Source: Montifringilla adamsi (lineage: Eukaryota; Chordata; Aves; Passeriformes; Passeridae). Taken from it: DNA of 64,000 nucleotides. The DNA lies in contig JAGGNK010013558.1 of NCBI GenBank assembly GCA_017590115.1, positions 17,936,574 through 18,000,573 of the forward strand, read 5' to 3'. Below the pieces are notes generated by a model, which saw only the letters and a program-made list of their open reading frames with translations, ran no database searches and was not told the origin of the DNA. The translations under genes were made by a program, and so were the position numbers. Positions 1 to 56,700 of this stretch are shown here, piece after piece. The first letter of the stretch is position 1. Each line of letters opens with the position of its first letter.

Positions 1-3000
1 TTTTCCACGCAGAAAAATTTCAACATGAAAATGACAAACAACCCGGGTGGATCCAAGTTCCCTGATGTGTTACAGCTTCTGCTCTCCCAGTCATGGGGAT
101 GCTTCGTGGGAAATGCAGTCCTGTGGGAAGGAGGCCCACAGAGAAGGAGAAGGGCAGCAAGCAAGGAAGGCTCCAGCTCACAAGAACAACAACAGCAAAC
201 ATTTCCAAACCAAAATGCTTGGGTTTGGCTTCATTCAATGAAAAGCTGAAGTCTTCCATGGAAAGCAGATGCTTTTTAACATTCTCCCCCACCCTTTAAA
301 TTGCTTGGCCCACAAGCAGCAGTGACAGAGATGTCTGGAGCAGAGCCATTTTATCATCCTCAGTCCATCTGTCAGAGGAGACAGAGCTGCATCACCACAG
401 CCCGTGCACGACTGTGTCATTTGTAACAGGGCTACTGAGGGCATCAGTCTGGGGGGTGCTTGCAAGGGGAAGAGAGTAAGAGAGGAAAATCACTTGTCAG
501 TGTACTTAGAAATCCTTGTGTGTGACCACTGGCAACACATAAAGGAAGGAAAATGAACCACTGAATGGCCAACTGTACTCCTGCCTAGTGGAGCTGTGAG
601 CATCCAGAGGGGTCCCGTGCGACACCTTGACTGCAGCAGCACCTTGCTGTCCTGCAGGCAGGGACAGGGGGTCCAGGAGGTTCCTCTGGGACTCTCCCAC
701 CTTCCACTTGTACCATCCTGCACCTCCAGCACTATGTGTAACAGCTCAGGAAGAATCACAGTCCTACATTTGAAGGAACTGATGATCTTGACCTGAAGAT
801 GACCAAGGGGATATCTCACCACCCTTACCCACAATTTTTTGCAGGAGTCAGTTCCAATCTCAGATTTTTGAAGACTTACTGCCCTCAGTCTGTTCCCAGT
901 CCCCACACCTGTAAAATGACACTCACTCACTTCTGACTCCATATGGCATAGGGACAGTCCCTTCTTTGTGTCTAATCTCCACTGGAACCTCAGGCTGCCA
1001 CAGGAATAAAAACAATAAAGAATAATCCATGGAATTGTAAGTAATGACTCAGCATGGGAACAGCCTGCAGGCACAGAGCAGCCAATGCAAGTGCCAACCA
1101 GCCAACACAAACCAGGTTTCAGGAGCATAACCTTAGGACAGAGAGACAAGCAGGCAACTGGAGGTCACAGCTACACAAATCTGCCCTGCAGTGCCAGCAG
1201 CCTCAGCCCAAGGGTCTGCCCCAGCCAACATCCCCAGCTCTGTGGTGACATGATATGCTGCTAAACAAAAGGGATCCTTGAGGCATTTCTCACTCCCTCT
1301 CTTCAGTGAATAGGACTTCAAGTTATACTATCCAACCTAGAACACCCTGGGGAGATTCCCCTTGCCAGGCTGGACAGGAATTTCCTTCCACAATGATTTT
1401 CTCTTTCCTGTGGTTCTCTTGCATTCCTTGCCATGGATTTTCACAGCCCCAACTTCACACAGCATGACAGAAGAAAACAGAAGGCAACAAAGGCAGCTGG
1501 TCACTGCAGGGTGCAAAGCTCCCACAACACTCTGTTCCAGGCAGGGTCCCTGGGGGTTTCCAGCTTTAATGGATGCTGGGGGAAGCTATTTGCAGCACAC
1601 AGGACACCCACACCCACTCCACAGCCTCGACTAGAGGCATTTTGTGTACAAGCAGGGAGATGCACACACTCAAAACTGCTCCTGACTTGGTTTACATCCA
1701 CTGTGGGCACCAGGCATGTGTGCACCACTCCAGCCATGTACCTGAGACCTGCCCAACTCCCTGACTGCCCAGCCAGGTGACATCTCATCATCATCCATGG
1801 GGCCTCTTGGCCACTGCAGCATAAAGATGTTTCTTGTTCATATTCTTTTCACACTCGATTATACACGTCGCAGTACAGAAAGGAAGCAATGGTGCTCAGG
1901 TGGCACTTCCAGCAGGAACGGGGCAGTGCAGGGAGCAGGGTCTCCTGCGTGGGAGCACATCTCCCTCCAGTGCCCGCTCCCAGCAACAACAGCCTGTTGC
2001 TCCCGGCCACCACTCCATCTCCTTCACCTGCCAGGTCACCCTCCTGGTCGGCACGGGTGACAACGCTGCTCTCCGGGTGGCTGCTTCCCAGTGACCCTTG
2101 CTTCCCCAGCCACATCCATCAAAAAAAAAAAAACAACAAAAAACCCTCAGTGAATTTATCTCTCAGTGGCCATTCCCCATCCAATTATAGAAACTCTACA
2201 GTCTGTCTCCCCCAAAGCTCTGGTCTGTGACTGTAACTCTGCTGCTGGGCACTGCCCACTCTGAGGGCCCCAAGCTCTCAGGCTGAGCCTCACATGGCCT
2301 TGGCACTGCCCTCTCCAGCCCCACTCTGCACATATTCAGATCTTGGTGTAAGCCCTTGCAGGCAGGATTGCTGCTCTGGAAGAGAGATCTGGATATGCTG
2401 CCCCCAAAAAGGCCTCACAAAGAAGGAACTTCCCCCCATCCTGACCTGTTCTCAGGGGTAAGTCCCCATCACTGAAAACATTTGTTCCTTATTTAACTGA
2501 AAGAGCTGTAGGAAATTCCTCACACTCTTCGGCTTGGGTCCAGACAGGCAGCCACATTCCACCAAAATCCATAGATGTGGCTTGGCTGCAGACAGCCTCT
2601 CCTCCAGCTGAGCGCTGATCTGCCACAGCACGCAGGGATGGCCACGGGCACGGCTTCAGCTCGTGGGGCTAGTGAAGCCAGCAGAGACTTTGTGTTTCCC
2701 AAAGATCACACCTGCACTGCCTCCAGCAGCACGGACAGGGCTCGTGGTCAGCCAGGCACCTGAGCTCACCTTCCCTCCAGTGACACACGAGTGCCTCGCT
2801 GATGCAAACGTGAAATCGCGTGCGCTCACAATGCATTTGTTTTACTGAACCTCCTAATTATTTTACATGCTCTCCCAGGGCTACAAAGAGAGACATAAAC
2901 AGATTAACTAAATTAGGCCAATTAAAGGTTCCCTAATGGAATGAAATGTTTCAGGCAAGCTTGGAAGAGGAAATGGGCAGGGAGGAATGAAAGACAATGC

Positions 3001-3537
3001 AGTGTCAGGCAAACCAAGCAGGGCAGGAAAAGGCTACTTTAAAAAATAAGGTTCACAAAACCCTGCAATTTCACCTCTCATTTGCCTTCAAGAGTATTGA
3101 AGAGTATTGAATAGTCTCCACACTATTTGTGGAGACAGCTCCTTTTAGTCCGAGCAAAAGAGAATCCTGGAAGGCCACGTGTCTGCTTTAGACATCACGC
3201 TTCCTCCCACCATCCACATGCCACAGCAACACAAATACCACAGCTTTCTGCAGCACCAAGTTTGGCAGCAGCTTCTCAGATTGAGGGTCACTGTCCCAGG
3301 AGATGAAAAGGGATGGTAGATGCACAGGGATCCCAAATTATATCCAACAGCCAAGGCTGAGCTAGTCAAGTTTTACAGAGAGGGGAAATGTGTGACTGCC
3401 CAACACCAGCCTGCAGCCACGACTTCTGGCACTGCAGAGCCAGGACAGGATCCCACCCTGGCTTCCCAGCAGCCACACACCAAACAAAGGCTCTTGCCAA
3501 AGGTGGGAGCCCAGTCACCATGTGCATGGGTCCTTAC
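1..3537 (-). other. Intron 18 / left flank, no exon recognised
   Basis: This stretch follows exon 18 and should lead to the last tail exon or exons of IGDCC4. I read the minus strand for counterparts of the human distal tail (for example a VYDAIKGNGRKK-like segment) and found none, so those exons are probably left of the window or have diverged. The longest minus-strand open frames (490-1149 and 1849-2115) match nothing I know. An A13 run lies at 2121-2133. The segment 2790-2960 has a CpG-dense start (about 2786-2825) followed by AT-rich TAATTA-type sequence. Confidence 0.6.
3091..3136. repeat. 10-bp tandem duplication followed by a short inverted repeat
   Basis: The unit AGAGTATTGA occurs twice head to tail at 3091-3110. 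Just after it, 9-base arms at 3114-3122 (GTCTCCACA) and 3128-3136 (TGTGGAGAC) are perfectly complementary around a 5-base loop. It lies inside intron 18. Nine-base inverted repeats of this kind are expected by chance a few times in 64 kb, so no function is claimed. Confidence 0.6.
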
Positions 3538-47726
<44,189 letters not shown>

Positions 47727-50700
47727 CTGCAAAGAAAAGACAGTGTTGCAGTGGGGGTTACTTTCCTTGATTTAATCACATCCCAGTTTTACACAGTGAA
47801 GGAACCATGGCTGGAGGTACCTGGTGAAATTCAGCCCTGTTGGGAGACCAGCACAGTCCATGACTCCTGTGCACTGCATTCTCCATCCCCCATTACTATG
47901 GCCGTACAACCTGCACCATTTCTGCCATTCTCAATGGGCCCAGCAGCCACCCCTGCTGTCCACATTTGTTTCCATGCTGGATTCAAGCAGAAAGCAGCTG
48001 GAAGAACGTGAAGAGGTGGTAACAGTAAGAGCAAGCACAAAAGATGCAGTAACGGTCCCAACCTTCCATGGCTGCCTGTGGCAGACTGCCCTCTCACCTG
48101 CACATCAGAGCCTCCTCTGAGGCTAATAAACGAGACAATTAAGTGCAAGGAAAAGTATCCAAGCCCCGTGTGGCACTCCAATGCCAATGACCACAACCTA
48201 GTTAGAGCAGCTCTTCCTCTTACTGGCAGTCCAGCTCAAGTCCAGCTGGGAAAGCAGCAACTCCCACTGATGTTCATGTTCTGGGAAACACATTTCAAAG
48301 GAAAGACAATAAAAGAACAGTTAAAAACATGACCTGCTGTCTCTGAGCATTTTATCTCATATAGGTGAATCCAGAGTGAGAAGGGATGGATGCATTTTCC
48401 GCACTAGAAAAGGATATTCCAATTGTTAGCAGACAGTACCCAGCACGTGCCCTTAGGCAACCTTCCTGCTGCAGCCAGAGGCCAGAGCAGTGACCAGCAA
48501 CAAGCTCAGCTGAACAGATCTTGGTCTGGCCAACTTCCAAACCCACGTACTGGAGGGGGCTCCACCTCTGAAACAATGCTCAGCATTTCCTACAAGAATA
48601 TTGCCATTAATAAAATGCATTTGCCGTTAGAGTTCTCCAGAGACACTAAGTCAATGTTAGCTGGCAGCGCTGCTTCCACACACCAGCAATTTCAATCTCT
48701 GCTGTGCTCAAACCATCACCATCCACTCTTTTTATGGCTCTGCTCCAAATTATTTTGTCACTGCTCCAATCAGAAATGTTTCCTGCCTCTATAACAAGTT
48801 TATCAACACTGGATATGAACCACATGGCTCCCTGCCCGTCTCCTATCGCAGAAGGCTACAGATTAATTTTATAGGAATTCAAACACCCTATTAAACCTGC
48901 TACTACCTACTGCTGATAAAAGGGCTGCACTTTAAAAAGAGTGTGTGTTAAGCATGCAATTAGGGGCAATGACACGCAAAATTACATATGCAGGGAGATG
49001 GAATTATTTCAAGGCGTGTGCTGGAAACCGCAGGTGCCCCTGGAAGGAAGGGCCTAACCCTGTCCCCATGAGGATGGGAACTTGTCAGGTTTGTCATTGC
49101 TGCTGGGTTCTACAACAACCACTGAGAACTTGGTGCTGGCCAGCTCTGTCCCTTCAGTGACGAGGAGGCCACACAAGAACCCTGCCTGCTGATTGCCATT
49201 GTTATGGGACAGAACCTGTCACCTTCACTGGGACATCCAGGGGGCAATCTCCCAAAGACGAATTCAGCAGGATATAGAGATGCCCGTGTCACAGTCAGCA
49301 CAACAGCCAGGCACTGTACTCCGTGACAAAGGGGCAGCCACTGCCACCACAGAGCTACCTGCAAGTCTCTGGATTTGGGTTTTCCCACATGGATGCTTCC
49401 ACCATGCTGCTATCGCAGACTCTGAAGGGAGAAAGCACAAGCAGAAGCAGCAGACATCCCTGAGCTCCAGTGTGTACATACCACAATAGAATTCCTAGAT
49501 TTGTAAGCCAGCACAGCCCTGGCAGGTCCAGGTCAGGCAAATGTCACCAAGTGCCCTCCTGTAGGGGAATTCTGCCCTTTCACATCTCCTAGGGCAGATT
49601 GGTCCTTCGAGGATTGCAACAAGCTACAGAACTCAGTGGTTCCCCAGGATAATAGATGGTTCCCAGGGGAATATGAAGCTGAAAGGCTGCCCTGGATGTA
49701 CTGGAAAGACACTGCCTCTGGAAGCCTTCCATGCAAGACAGCTGCTACTAAAAAACTGAACAAGTAATGAGAAATTTAGTGCACCAAAGAGCTGTGCAGG
49801 TGACATGGACAAGCATAGGAGAGGGTTAACAGCTGGAGAAAACTCAGCTGAGCTCAGGACAGGAGGCACGCTCACATGCTGTCATGAGAACCCCCATCCC
49901 TGAGAATCCTCATCCATGGAGGAGCAGTGGCACAGACACTTCTCCGAAGGGATGTCCCTGTAGCAGCTGCTGCTGGCAGCATGTCACCAGGGCTCAGGCA
50001 GCCGGTGTGTACACAGCACCTCTGTGGAGGCAGGGCTGCTATGGCAAAGGCTGAGCTGTATGATGCAGAGCTTATTCCAAAAGACTTGAAACTTTGTTGG
50101 ATAAAGTCTTCATTCTTTGCCTTTTCTTACATTTGTCATCTTTAGAAGCTCCTGTTCATCACTTGGGAAAACAGCCTGTATATCTGTCCTATTTTCTAGT
50201 TTCTTCAGACAGCAATTAGAATGGCATTTTGCTGAAAATACTCCTCCTCTTCCAAAGGTGAAGTGCAAGGGGACAGCCAGGAATAGAGAAGGGATCTGCA
50301 GTGCAGCATCCCACAGTAAGAAGCAATTATCAGCCTCTCAAACTTCGACTCCTTAAAAAGTCAACTCAACCTGCTTGTAGCAGAATAACAAGAGAACATA
50401 CTTTCCATCCCAGAAAAATTAAGTATTTGCTTTTCAAAAACATGTGGTGATGTTTCTATATCCCCAAATTACCCAGTTCTTTTCCCCAAAATCAAAATCT
50501 ATCAGGATCCAAGCTTCTGCTTGGTTGGTCAAACATGTGTGACCGCCCCCTCCTTGTTTATTATTTACGCAGCCTGCTGGGAAGGCCTCCAGCTGAGCAA
50601 ATGAAGTTCCCACCCAACACCAGACTGCTCTGACCTGTCCCGAATCATCCAGCCCTCCTTCCTGCCCTTTTGGCCCCGAAATACTGCAAGTTTTTGGTGA

Positions 50701-53700
50701 CAAGCCATTTGCACATACAGAGGTTGAGCAGCAGGGTCCAGAGTGCAGACCTGGCATTGCAAAAAGCCCCAGTATGACTTTTGTCCCGAGATGTTCAAAG
50801 AAATGCATAAACACTCCCTGATTAAGGAAAAAATACCTTCCAGGCTCTGGAAACATAGGAGGAGGTCTGGTTCAAAACACCGCACTAAATTAGCAAGCCT
50901 GACAATGAGATAAAAGCCCCTTCAAGGGAAGGGATCAGAAGAGAGTAAAATTAGTCCAAGTGAGATCAAAGACAAATGAAATCAGGAATGTTAAGTGCTT
51001 ACAGAAGCTGCTGACTATTTCTAACCTCCATTCTTCATCCTGTAGTGACAGAAATGGATAGGACCCTATCTGGTTAAGCACAGAGCCACGTGCTCGTGCA
51101 GCCTCCTGCTCACCTCCACCCTCTTACCTGCCAGAGGTGATGCTGTAATGAATGAAGTCAAGGTGAGCTTCCAAGATAGGAGCCAGAAGGGCTTTTTACA
51201 CATCAGTCCTAGGCAGGTGCTCCAGCTACAGACCTATGCTTTGGAGCTGAACAGCTTTTTGCTTTTGACTCCTGCTGGAAGTAGTTTCAGCTGCTGAGCT
51301 ATTCCAAGGTGGGCAGTAATGGCTTTCTCATAAATGTATGTGCAAGTACACACTCACATGTAGATACATATGACATACTTGTGCATTCACATACTGAGTT
51401 CTGGGGGAATGCAGATATATTCAAACACAGAGAATGCTCTGGAATGGAGGGACTTTGATGTAGCAAGTTAAAAGCATTTTGTTCCCATGAAAATTATATT
51501 TTCTGACCCAGGCTCTGCAGGGTTTTTTCACTCTCCCCTGTGTTGCTAACCCCTAGGCTATATTGTGCATAAAAACAGCCCAGGAGAAAATGTTCTTTTT
51601 CTCCCATCTATTTCCTCACTTCCATCAGCCATCCATCCACCTCCGGCATCCAGGCCCAGTGAAGTAAATTAAAAAGTCTCCTGTTGAGTGGCATAAAAAA
51701 CCAGGGTGTTTCAAATGAACAAAGGTCATCAAATCTTCAAGGCACAAAGCTGTCCTCTGCCCTCCATGGGAGCACAGCCCCTGCCAGCCTGAGTTCAGAT
51801 CCAAGGCAGGCATCTGAAAATCCACATTAAACCGGCCAACAACCCTTCCCCAGTCGCACATCTCAGCGTCTAGCCAAACCCCACTCCTATTATTTCCTCT
51901 TCCCAACATCAAAGGGAGGCAGGAATAGCCCAATGTACCACTGAGTAAAGGGGAAAAAGAATGGATTCTATTGGGTTTTAATTTCAAATCTATAACTAAG
52001 CAGGTGAAGTGTAAGCGAGCAACACAGCAAGGTCTGACAGATTGCTGACAATGCAATTACTTGGGCAGAGGTGAGACCCTCACAGCAGTGGTTTTACATC
52101 CAGGACATGCAGTACTCCAAACCCATGGAGTTGGGAGCTTTCACTCCACGACTGAGAACAGCACAAATCCCCACTTGTATCCTTGCACATAAGGCTATTT
52201 CCCTTCCCTTCCCTGAGGTTTAACCACTTAAATCAAGGTGGAAAAACCTAGACAAGGGAGAAGCTTGTTCTGGTGAAATTTTGGCTATCGTTAGTAAACA
52301 TGTCCTTGAGCTCTGCTACACAGCACAAGCAAATAAAAGGTTACTGTTCAACAGGAGACAAATGGCTTTGTGCAGAGGAGAACGAGTCGTGGTTTAGTAA
52401 TTACTGTGAAAACAAAACATTCAGGCATAAACCAAAAGGGATTTAGTGCACTGGCATATCTGTGTTCCTTTTCTAGCACAGCTGAAATCACCTGATCCAC
52501 AACCCCTGAGTAAGGCCCATAAGCACATCTCCATCAATTCTACCTTCTCTTCAAGAAATTCATTCAGCTGGGGAAAGCCAAAGACATTTAGGCACACACA
52601 AGATCCCAAGGCACAAGCACTCCTACAAACCCCAGCCCACTCAACAATTCCAAGGCTCAGACATTCACTTCAAGGTAGGGGAGGCCCATCTTTAGCATAG
52701 CTGAGTGAGGCCGTGGGATCAGCTCAAGGACACCCAGCCCAAAGCAGCCAAACCACTGACAGCCTCCAGTGCCTTCCTGCGAAACCCCTCAACACTCCCA
52801 GCCCAAAACAAAGAGAGCTGAGCCAAGCCAGACAGGACCCATTACGGCACAGGCCTTGGGAGATTAATACTTCACAGAGAGCAAAGTACAAGGGTTTCTA
52901 ATCTGACACACTTCCAGAGCTGACATCACTTCTAGTTCTTGGCAGCCGGAGATTTTCCTGGGGAGCCGCTGTTGTGCTGCAGGTCCCACAGCCTGGAGCC
53001 TGGCCAGCATGTTTCCTATTCCACACACATCTGGCACTTTGAAACTGGCTTGTGCACCTTGCAGAGATCCAGCCAAAGAAAACCTTCCCAGGAGCAAGAA
53101 AGTGGCTCAGGCAAGGAGAGCAGAGTGCTCGGTCGTTGTGTGTGTTCTGTGGGATATCAGGCAGTAAGAGGAAAGGGCTCCTCTCTCCCCTCCACATCCC
53201 ACAGGAGGTGGCAGGAATTCAAACTGCATTTGAGCCTCTGCACTGTCGCCTGCCTTAATTTATGTATTTATTTTGGATGTTGAACTCGTGGAACTCAACA
53301 GCACAATTAATCTTATTTAATTGGGAGCGAACAGCACTGAAGAAAAGTGAAGTTACTCCTTCCAAAGGGTTTTCCTACCCCTCAGCAAGCCAACTACTGT
53401 GCCATTGTTCTGCTTAATGCAACCTTCTGCCGATGCTCTTGAGAGGCTCTTAGGAGCTGAAGAAAATCTTTACGTTCCCATTGTCTAATTCAAAGAGTGA
53501 CTATACTTCAGTGTGTCCCCATTAAAGACACACAAAGCTCTCTTTCTTCTTGGAAACTTTATGCATTGACAATTACAAGTCAATAGCTTGGTCTCAGTCT
53601 GTTTTTAGGGCAATTGCACTTGGCAAGTGGTGACCCAGAAAGAAATCTGGACTAAGGTCTCCGACAGTCTGCATGCTGGGTGCTCGGCAACACCAGCACT

Positions 53701-56700
53701 GAAAGCAGAACTGGAGGAGCTCTGGGCTTGGAGCACCCCACTCCCATGATCTCTACAGAATGGGAGGCTGAAAGAGGAGCTGGACACCTAAATCCCCTTG
53801 TGCATCACTTGTTCAGCCTCCCCACAGCCCAATAAAATAGAAAACATTCTTCCACCAAACTGTAAGGAGGCCTGTGAGACAGAAGGGTCAAGATCCCTAC
53901 ATTCCCTACTTAGTTACCAGATGTTACTGGAACTTTCCACCTTGTAATAGCAATAGGAATAAGAAAGTTACACCTTCAACACCCATTAAGCCTCTCTGGA
54001 ACAGAAGGCTCCTAAAACTAATCTCCAGAGCTGCTGAAAAGACCATTTTATTAACACTTGATATCCAGGCACAGCAGAGCAGTTCCAGTGCTGAGCAGTG
54101 CTCACCAGTGGGAAGCCAACCTTATCCTAATTCTGCATATAAGCAACCTGGATGGTTTATTTAATAATGCAGCATCTCCCACTGCTGCAGGAGTATTTAT
54201 CCAGCTGGCAGCAAGGGACTCTCAGATCATCCCCTGTCACTAAGCTGATCCCAGCCTTTCATGAGCAGCTGGGTGCCAGCCCGGCACTGCAGGCAGCAAG
54301 AGGCGGCATGTGGAGAGTGTCACATTGTCCCCACATCAAGGGGCTGGGTAGGAGGCCGTGCCAAGAGCAATCCCCTCACACCCTGCACACATCCAGCTGC
54401 AGCCATGGTGTATGTACAGTGTCCTGGTCAATCCCCAGCTTGGGCATGTGTGTACATTGGTGGCCCTCAAGTCCTGGCACATATCCGGACCCTGAATAAG
54501 CACTGTCAGGAAAAGTTGGAGCATGCAACTCTCCCCAGTGCTGGGCATGAGCCTCTGGCCTTTGTCCTGTTCAAATCCCCAGTTCAAAACAAAAGAGCAG
54601 AAGGGATGGCATGAAAGAAACATCTAAAACACATGCAATGCTGTTTATGGGTCATACCCAGAAAGAACGATATCATCTAAAGCTGTAATTACAGTAAACA
54701 GATGTGCCGGCTTGGGCTGGGATTGAATTAATTTTTTTCTCATGGGGAAGTAAATACCTTTGTGTATAAATGCAACATACACCAAGGAAACACCAAAGAA
54801 ATAGAACAGCTGAAAAGGTCTCCATGGAAGTATTTTTGAAGATGCTCCTAACACTGAAGTCAACTGAAGCTGTTCATTTCAGCCACCCAAGACCACGAAA
54901 GCCACCAACCGACACAGCCCTGGAAACTCCAACCTAGTAAAATGCCAGCCGATTTCTAGAAAGGACTAAGTGCTCTCCTGCTTCCACAGAAGCACCAGAT
55001 TTGCACAAATATCTGTCTACAGATGATGCCTAACAGATAGGAACAAATACCACACCAGCTCTCAAGATTGAGTTCCTTCTCATTGAGACGTGTGTTATTC
55101 TGATGTATCTCCTGTAACAAGTGGTCCAGAAAGATGAAACAAATCAATAGCAGTAATAATTTATTCATTGTGTTGAATTGTCAATGGCAATTATAACAGT
55201 AAAGTGCTTGACTTTCACAAAGGTTAAGCGTTCGCATTTCTCCCCTCTGACCCCAGAAAGGTTTCTGAAGGCAAAGGAAGCCCACAATTTCAAAATCCAG
55301 ATTTGCTAAACTCAAGCCTTTTTCAGGTATTCTCCCCAAGGTGTCTCACAGTGGAACAGGGAGAGGTGCCCCATGTAGAGCAATATAAATGTGAGCCTCC
55401 CTTGCACTGAAGGATGCTCGAGGTGCCGAAGTGACCGAAACACTAAAATCCCTGAAAGCCTCTTCACAGTCCCACACTGCCTGATCCAGGGAGGACTGAG
55501 CTGTGCCTTTCCCAGCCACTCCACACCCACAACACAGAGCACCAAACCTCAGGCTTCGCTCGACAAACATCTCAAAGGCAATATCCATCTCCTGGCCCTC
55601 ATTTTTCCCCTCTTAAAAAGCCAGTGAGGAATGCTGAGACGATCCGTGCAGAAGCTGCTGCAAGCACGGGATGCATGGGGAACTCAGGACAGAGCCCTGG
55701 GTTTGCATTCAGAGATTTACAGTGTGGAGGCACATTAAAATTACAAGCTTGAACAAGCGCACTGGAACAATAACACATCACAGTCCTGTAATTGGGCCCT
55801 GAAATACACTTAGTGAAAAATACAGACCAGCTGCAATGCTGGAAATGCTCCTAATGCAATTCAAGGTAATTATTGGTAACAGACCATCAAACAAGTGCAT
55901 TAATATGCTCTGATCACAGAGAGAATCAGATGGACAGTCTGGCACAGCAGCTTGTACCTGCAAATTATGTAAATGATTTGAAAGAGCAAAGCCCCAAAGC
56001 CCTAGAAACACTAACTCTAATGAAAGTTATTAAATGCTATTTTTGTTATCTGCTGGTGTTAACATCAGAAGGCCCATTTGCTGCAGTGACTGTAATTGTG
56101 CTGCTGAGGGTCCAGGCTGAATAAGCCTGAGATTTGTAGACTAAAACAACTGCCTTGGATTTGCATGATCTCACCGACACCCGTTTAAACACATAATGAC
56201 TTCCTGCACTTTTCACTTATGTTGGAAAGGAAACCCAGTTATTTTGCTTTTGCGTGATGCACAAATTCCTGATTTTACTTCATCACACACACACTTTATC
56301 TGCAAAGGACACAGAGGAGTCTGAAAGATCTCCTGTTACAACATTACCTATTTTTATACTTCAACTGTTTCAATTTAGCATACTTTTAGGATACACTTTC
56401 ATCTCTTCATGCCTGAGAAAGCTAAAAGAATGCAGTATGATACAAGCTTCGGTATGATCCCTCTTGGGAATAGTCACTTAACCAGAAACTAATATTGCCA
56501 AATAAATACAAAAAATCCTTCACCTGTGGGCTACAGTTTAAGAGTGTTTTGTAGCTCTTTCCCCCTGGGTTAATGGCTTTGCATATTCCAAAGATACAAA
56601 TATAAATACATTAAATTGAAAAATGTTCAGTTGCAACAGTGAATATTTTATCAGTCAAGTTCTCACCACCTGACAGTATTAAAAAAAAAAAAAAAAAAAA

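Noticed and set aside
490..1149. Minus-strand open frame of 219 codons
   Set aside because: Cys-, Ser- and Trp-rich translation without a domain, homology to the IGDCC4 tail, or splice sites in the right phase. Consistent with chance.
54569..54592. tRNA-like B box (GTTCAAATCC)
   Set aside because: The flanking bases do not form a T-arm stem and no A box or acceptor stem fits upstream.
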